DNA from: Bradyrhizobium sp.
GTDB taxonomy: Bacteria; Pseudomonadota; Alphaproteobacteria; Rhizobiales; Xanthobacteraceae
Assembly (NCBI GenBank): GCA_028290305.1
Contig: JAQGKC010000320.1
Coordinates: forward strand, 1-6,016
DNA: 6,016 nt
Direction of reading: 5' to 3'
The notes beneath the pieces were generated by a model, which saw only the letters and a program-made list of their open reading frames with translations, did no database searches and was not told where the DNA came from. Within the stretch, counting starts at the first letter, position 1, and each line of letters begins with the position of its first letter. A program made the translations under genes and the position numbers. This document shows, in pieces, positions 5,303 through 6,016 of this stretch.

Positions 5303-6016
5303 TCATTCGGCCGGCGCCCGGGCCGCCCTGTCCGGCCTGGACGCCATCCGCGCCTCGACGAGCCGGGCGAGACCCGTGTGCAGAATGGCAGCGACGATGG
5401 CGCCAACGATTGGGGCTGTCACGTACAGCCAGGCATCGTTGAAATTACCGGTCGCGACCATCGGGCCCAGCGCCCGCGCCGGGTTGAAGGGAGCGCCCGT
5501 GAGGGCCCCGCCCATGAGGATGTTGAGCGTCAGCGTCATTCCGATCGCCAGCGGTGCAAGGCTGCCGGCGCGGCCTGCGACCGCTGTGCTGAGCACCACC
5601 GTCACCAGGAAAAACGCGAGCAAGGCCTCAATCGCGAAGCCTGCTTCCGGCGTGACCGTGAGGGACGTGGCGCCGAGAGCGAGGTTGTGCGCGAGTGCGG
5701 GCGTGCCGAGGCCGGTCTCCGCGCCTCCTAGTACGGTCCGCAATAAGAGCGCGCCGGCGATACCGCCAATGAGCTGACTGACGATATAGCCGGCCGCCTC
5801 GCCGACGCCCATCGCGCCGGCGGCAAGCACGCCGACAGTGACGGCGGGGTTCATATGCCCGCCCGACACGGGGCCGTAGGCGAAGGCGAAGACCATGATG
5901 GCCAAGCCGTGGGCGAAGGCAATCGCGACGATACCGGGCAGGCCGACACCTTCGCCGACCACGGCTGCGGTGCCGGCGCCGATGAACACGAACGCGAAGG
6001 TGCCGATGAACTCCGC
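5303..6016 (-). CDS. Aquaporin (MIP family channel), N-terminus beyond the window edge
   Basis: This inner-membrane channel passes water and perhaps small neutral solutes, as a tetramer in known relatives. The visible 237 residues begin at 6016 with AEFIGTFAF, the usual sequence of the first helix, so only a few residues should be missing. The GTG at 5987-5989 is an internal Val codon, not the start. Six hydrophobic helices and both pore loops are present: SGGHMNPAVT (NPA at 56-58) and PFNPARALGP (NPA at 178-180, Arg181). By position against E. coli AqpZ, the narrow filter is His36, Ile166, Ala175 and Arg181 instead of Phe, His, Thr and Arg. This differs from a strict water channel and matches the filter of some plant tonoplast channels. 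The C-terminal tail is short, basic and Ala-rich (ARMASRPDRAARAPAE). The gene ends at TGA 5303-5305, and hairpins at 5148-5263 lie beyond. Its upstream neighbour is outside the window. Confidence 0.95.
   Translation of the reverse strand, partial: AEFIGTFAFVFIGAGTAAVVGEGVGLPGIVAIAFAHGLAIMVFAFAYGPVSGGHMNPAVTVGVLAAGAMGVGEAAGYIVSQLIGGIAGALLLRTVLGGAETGLGTPALAHNLALGATSLTVTPEAGFAIEALLAFFLVTVVLSTAVAGRAGSLAPLAIGMTLTLNILMGGALTGAPFNPARALGPMVATGNFNDAWLYVTAPIVGAIVAAILHTGLARLVEARMASRPDRAARAPAE

Noticed and set aside
5238..5777. A 179-codon plus-strand frame opposite the aquaporin gene
   Set aside because: It mirrors the codons of the aquaporin, which has both NPA motifs; the frame itself is low-complexity Ala, Ser, Arg and Pro.

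Overview
The window looks like a gene-poor stretch of an alphaproteobacterial chromosome, most likely from the Bradyrhizobium / Rhodopseudomonas / Nitrobacter group (Nitrobacteraceae). This rests on three things: a small secreted DUF3551-type protein, a family especially abundant in that group; an alphaproteobacterial-type Cox11; and moderately high GC with short A/T-poor codon choices in the clear genes. The genus is an inference.

Layout, left to right. Positions 1-558 hold no gene I can support, only short open stretches that may be decayed ends. Positions 559-1483 (minus strand) hold a broken gene. Its first half is the copper chaperone Cox11/CtaG and its second half, in another reading frame, is the end of Cox11 joined to a class I c-type cytochrome domain. 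Restoring about two missing bases near 1057 would give one protein of about 308 residues: membrane anchor, periplasmic copper-binding domain, periplasmic haem domain. No cytochrome oxidase subunit gene flanks it, so it looks like an orphan relic. A doubtful His-rich 48-residue frame (1522-1668, minus) lies just upstream. Positions 1897-3723 (plus) hold a complete ClC-family chloride channel/transporter with a C-terminal CBS pair. Positions 3724-5302 are mostly non-coding; the one clear gene is the DUF3551 protein (4254-4532, minus), with a probable terminator hairpin after it, and there is a doubtful 47-residue frame at 4841-4984 (minus). Three closely spaced hairpins at 5148-5263 form the most structured non-coding part. 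Positions 5303-6016 (minus) hold an aquaporin whose first few residues lie beyond the right edge.

The genes do not form one operon or pathway. Two are membrane channels for anions and small neutral solutes, one is a secreted protein of unknown role, and one is a damaged respiratory assembly gene. I see no defence system, CRISPR array, complete insertion sequence, tRNA or rRNA. The points most worth a second look are the Cox11-cytochrome c fusion with its frameshift, the plant-TIP-like selectivity filter predicted for the aquaporin, the altered proton-pathway residue in the ClC protein, and the plus-strand hairpin cluster ending in a T-run.
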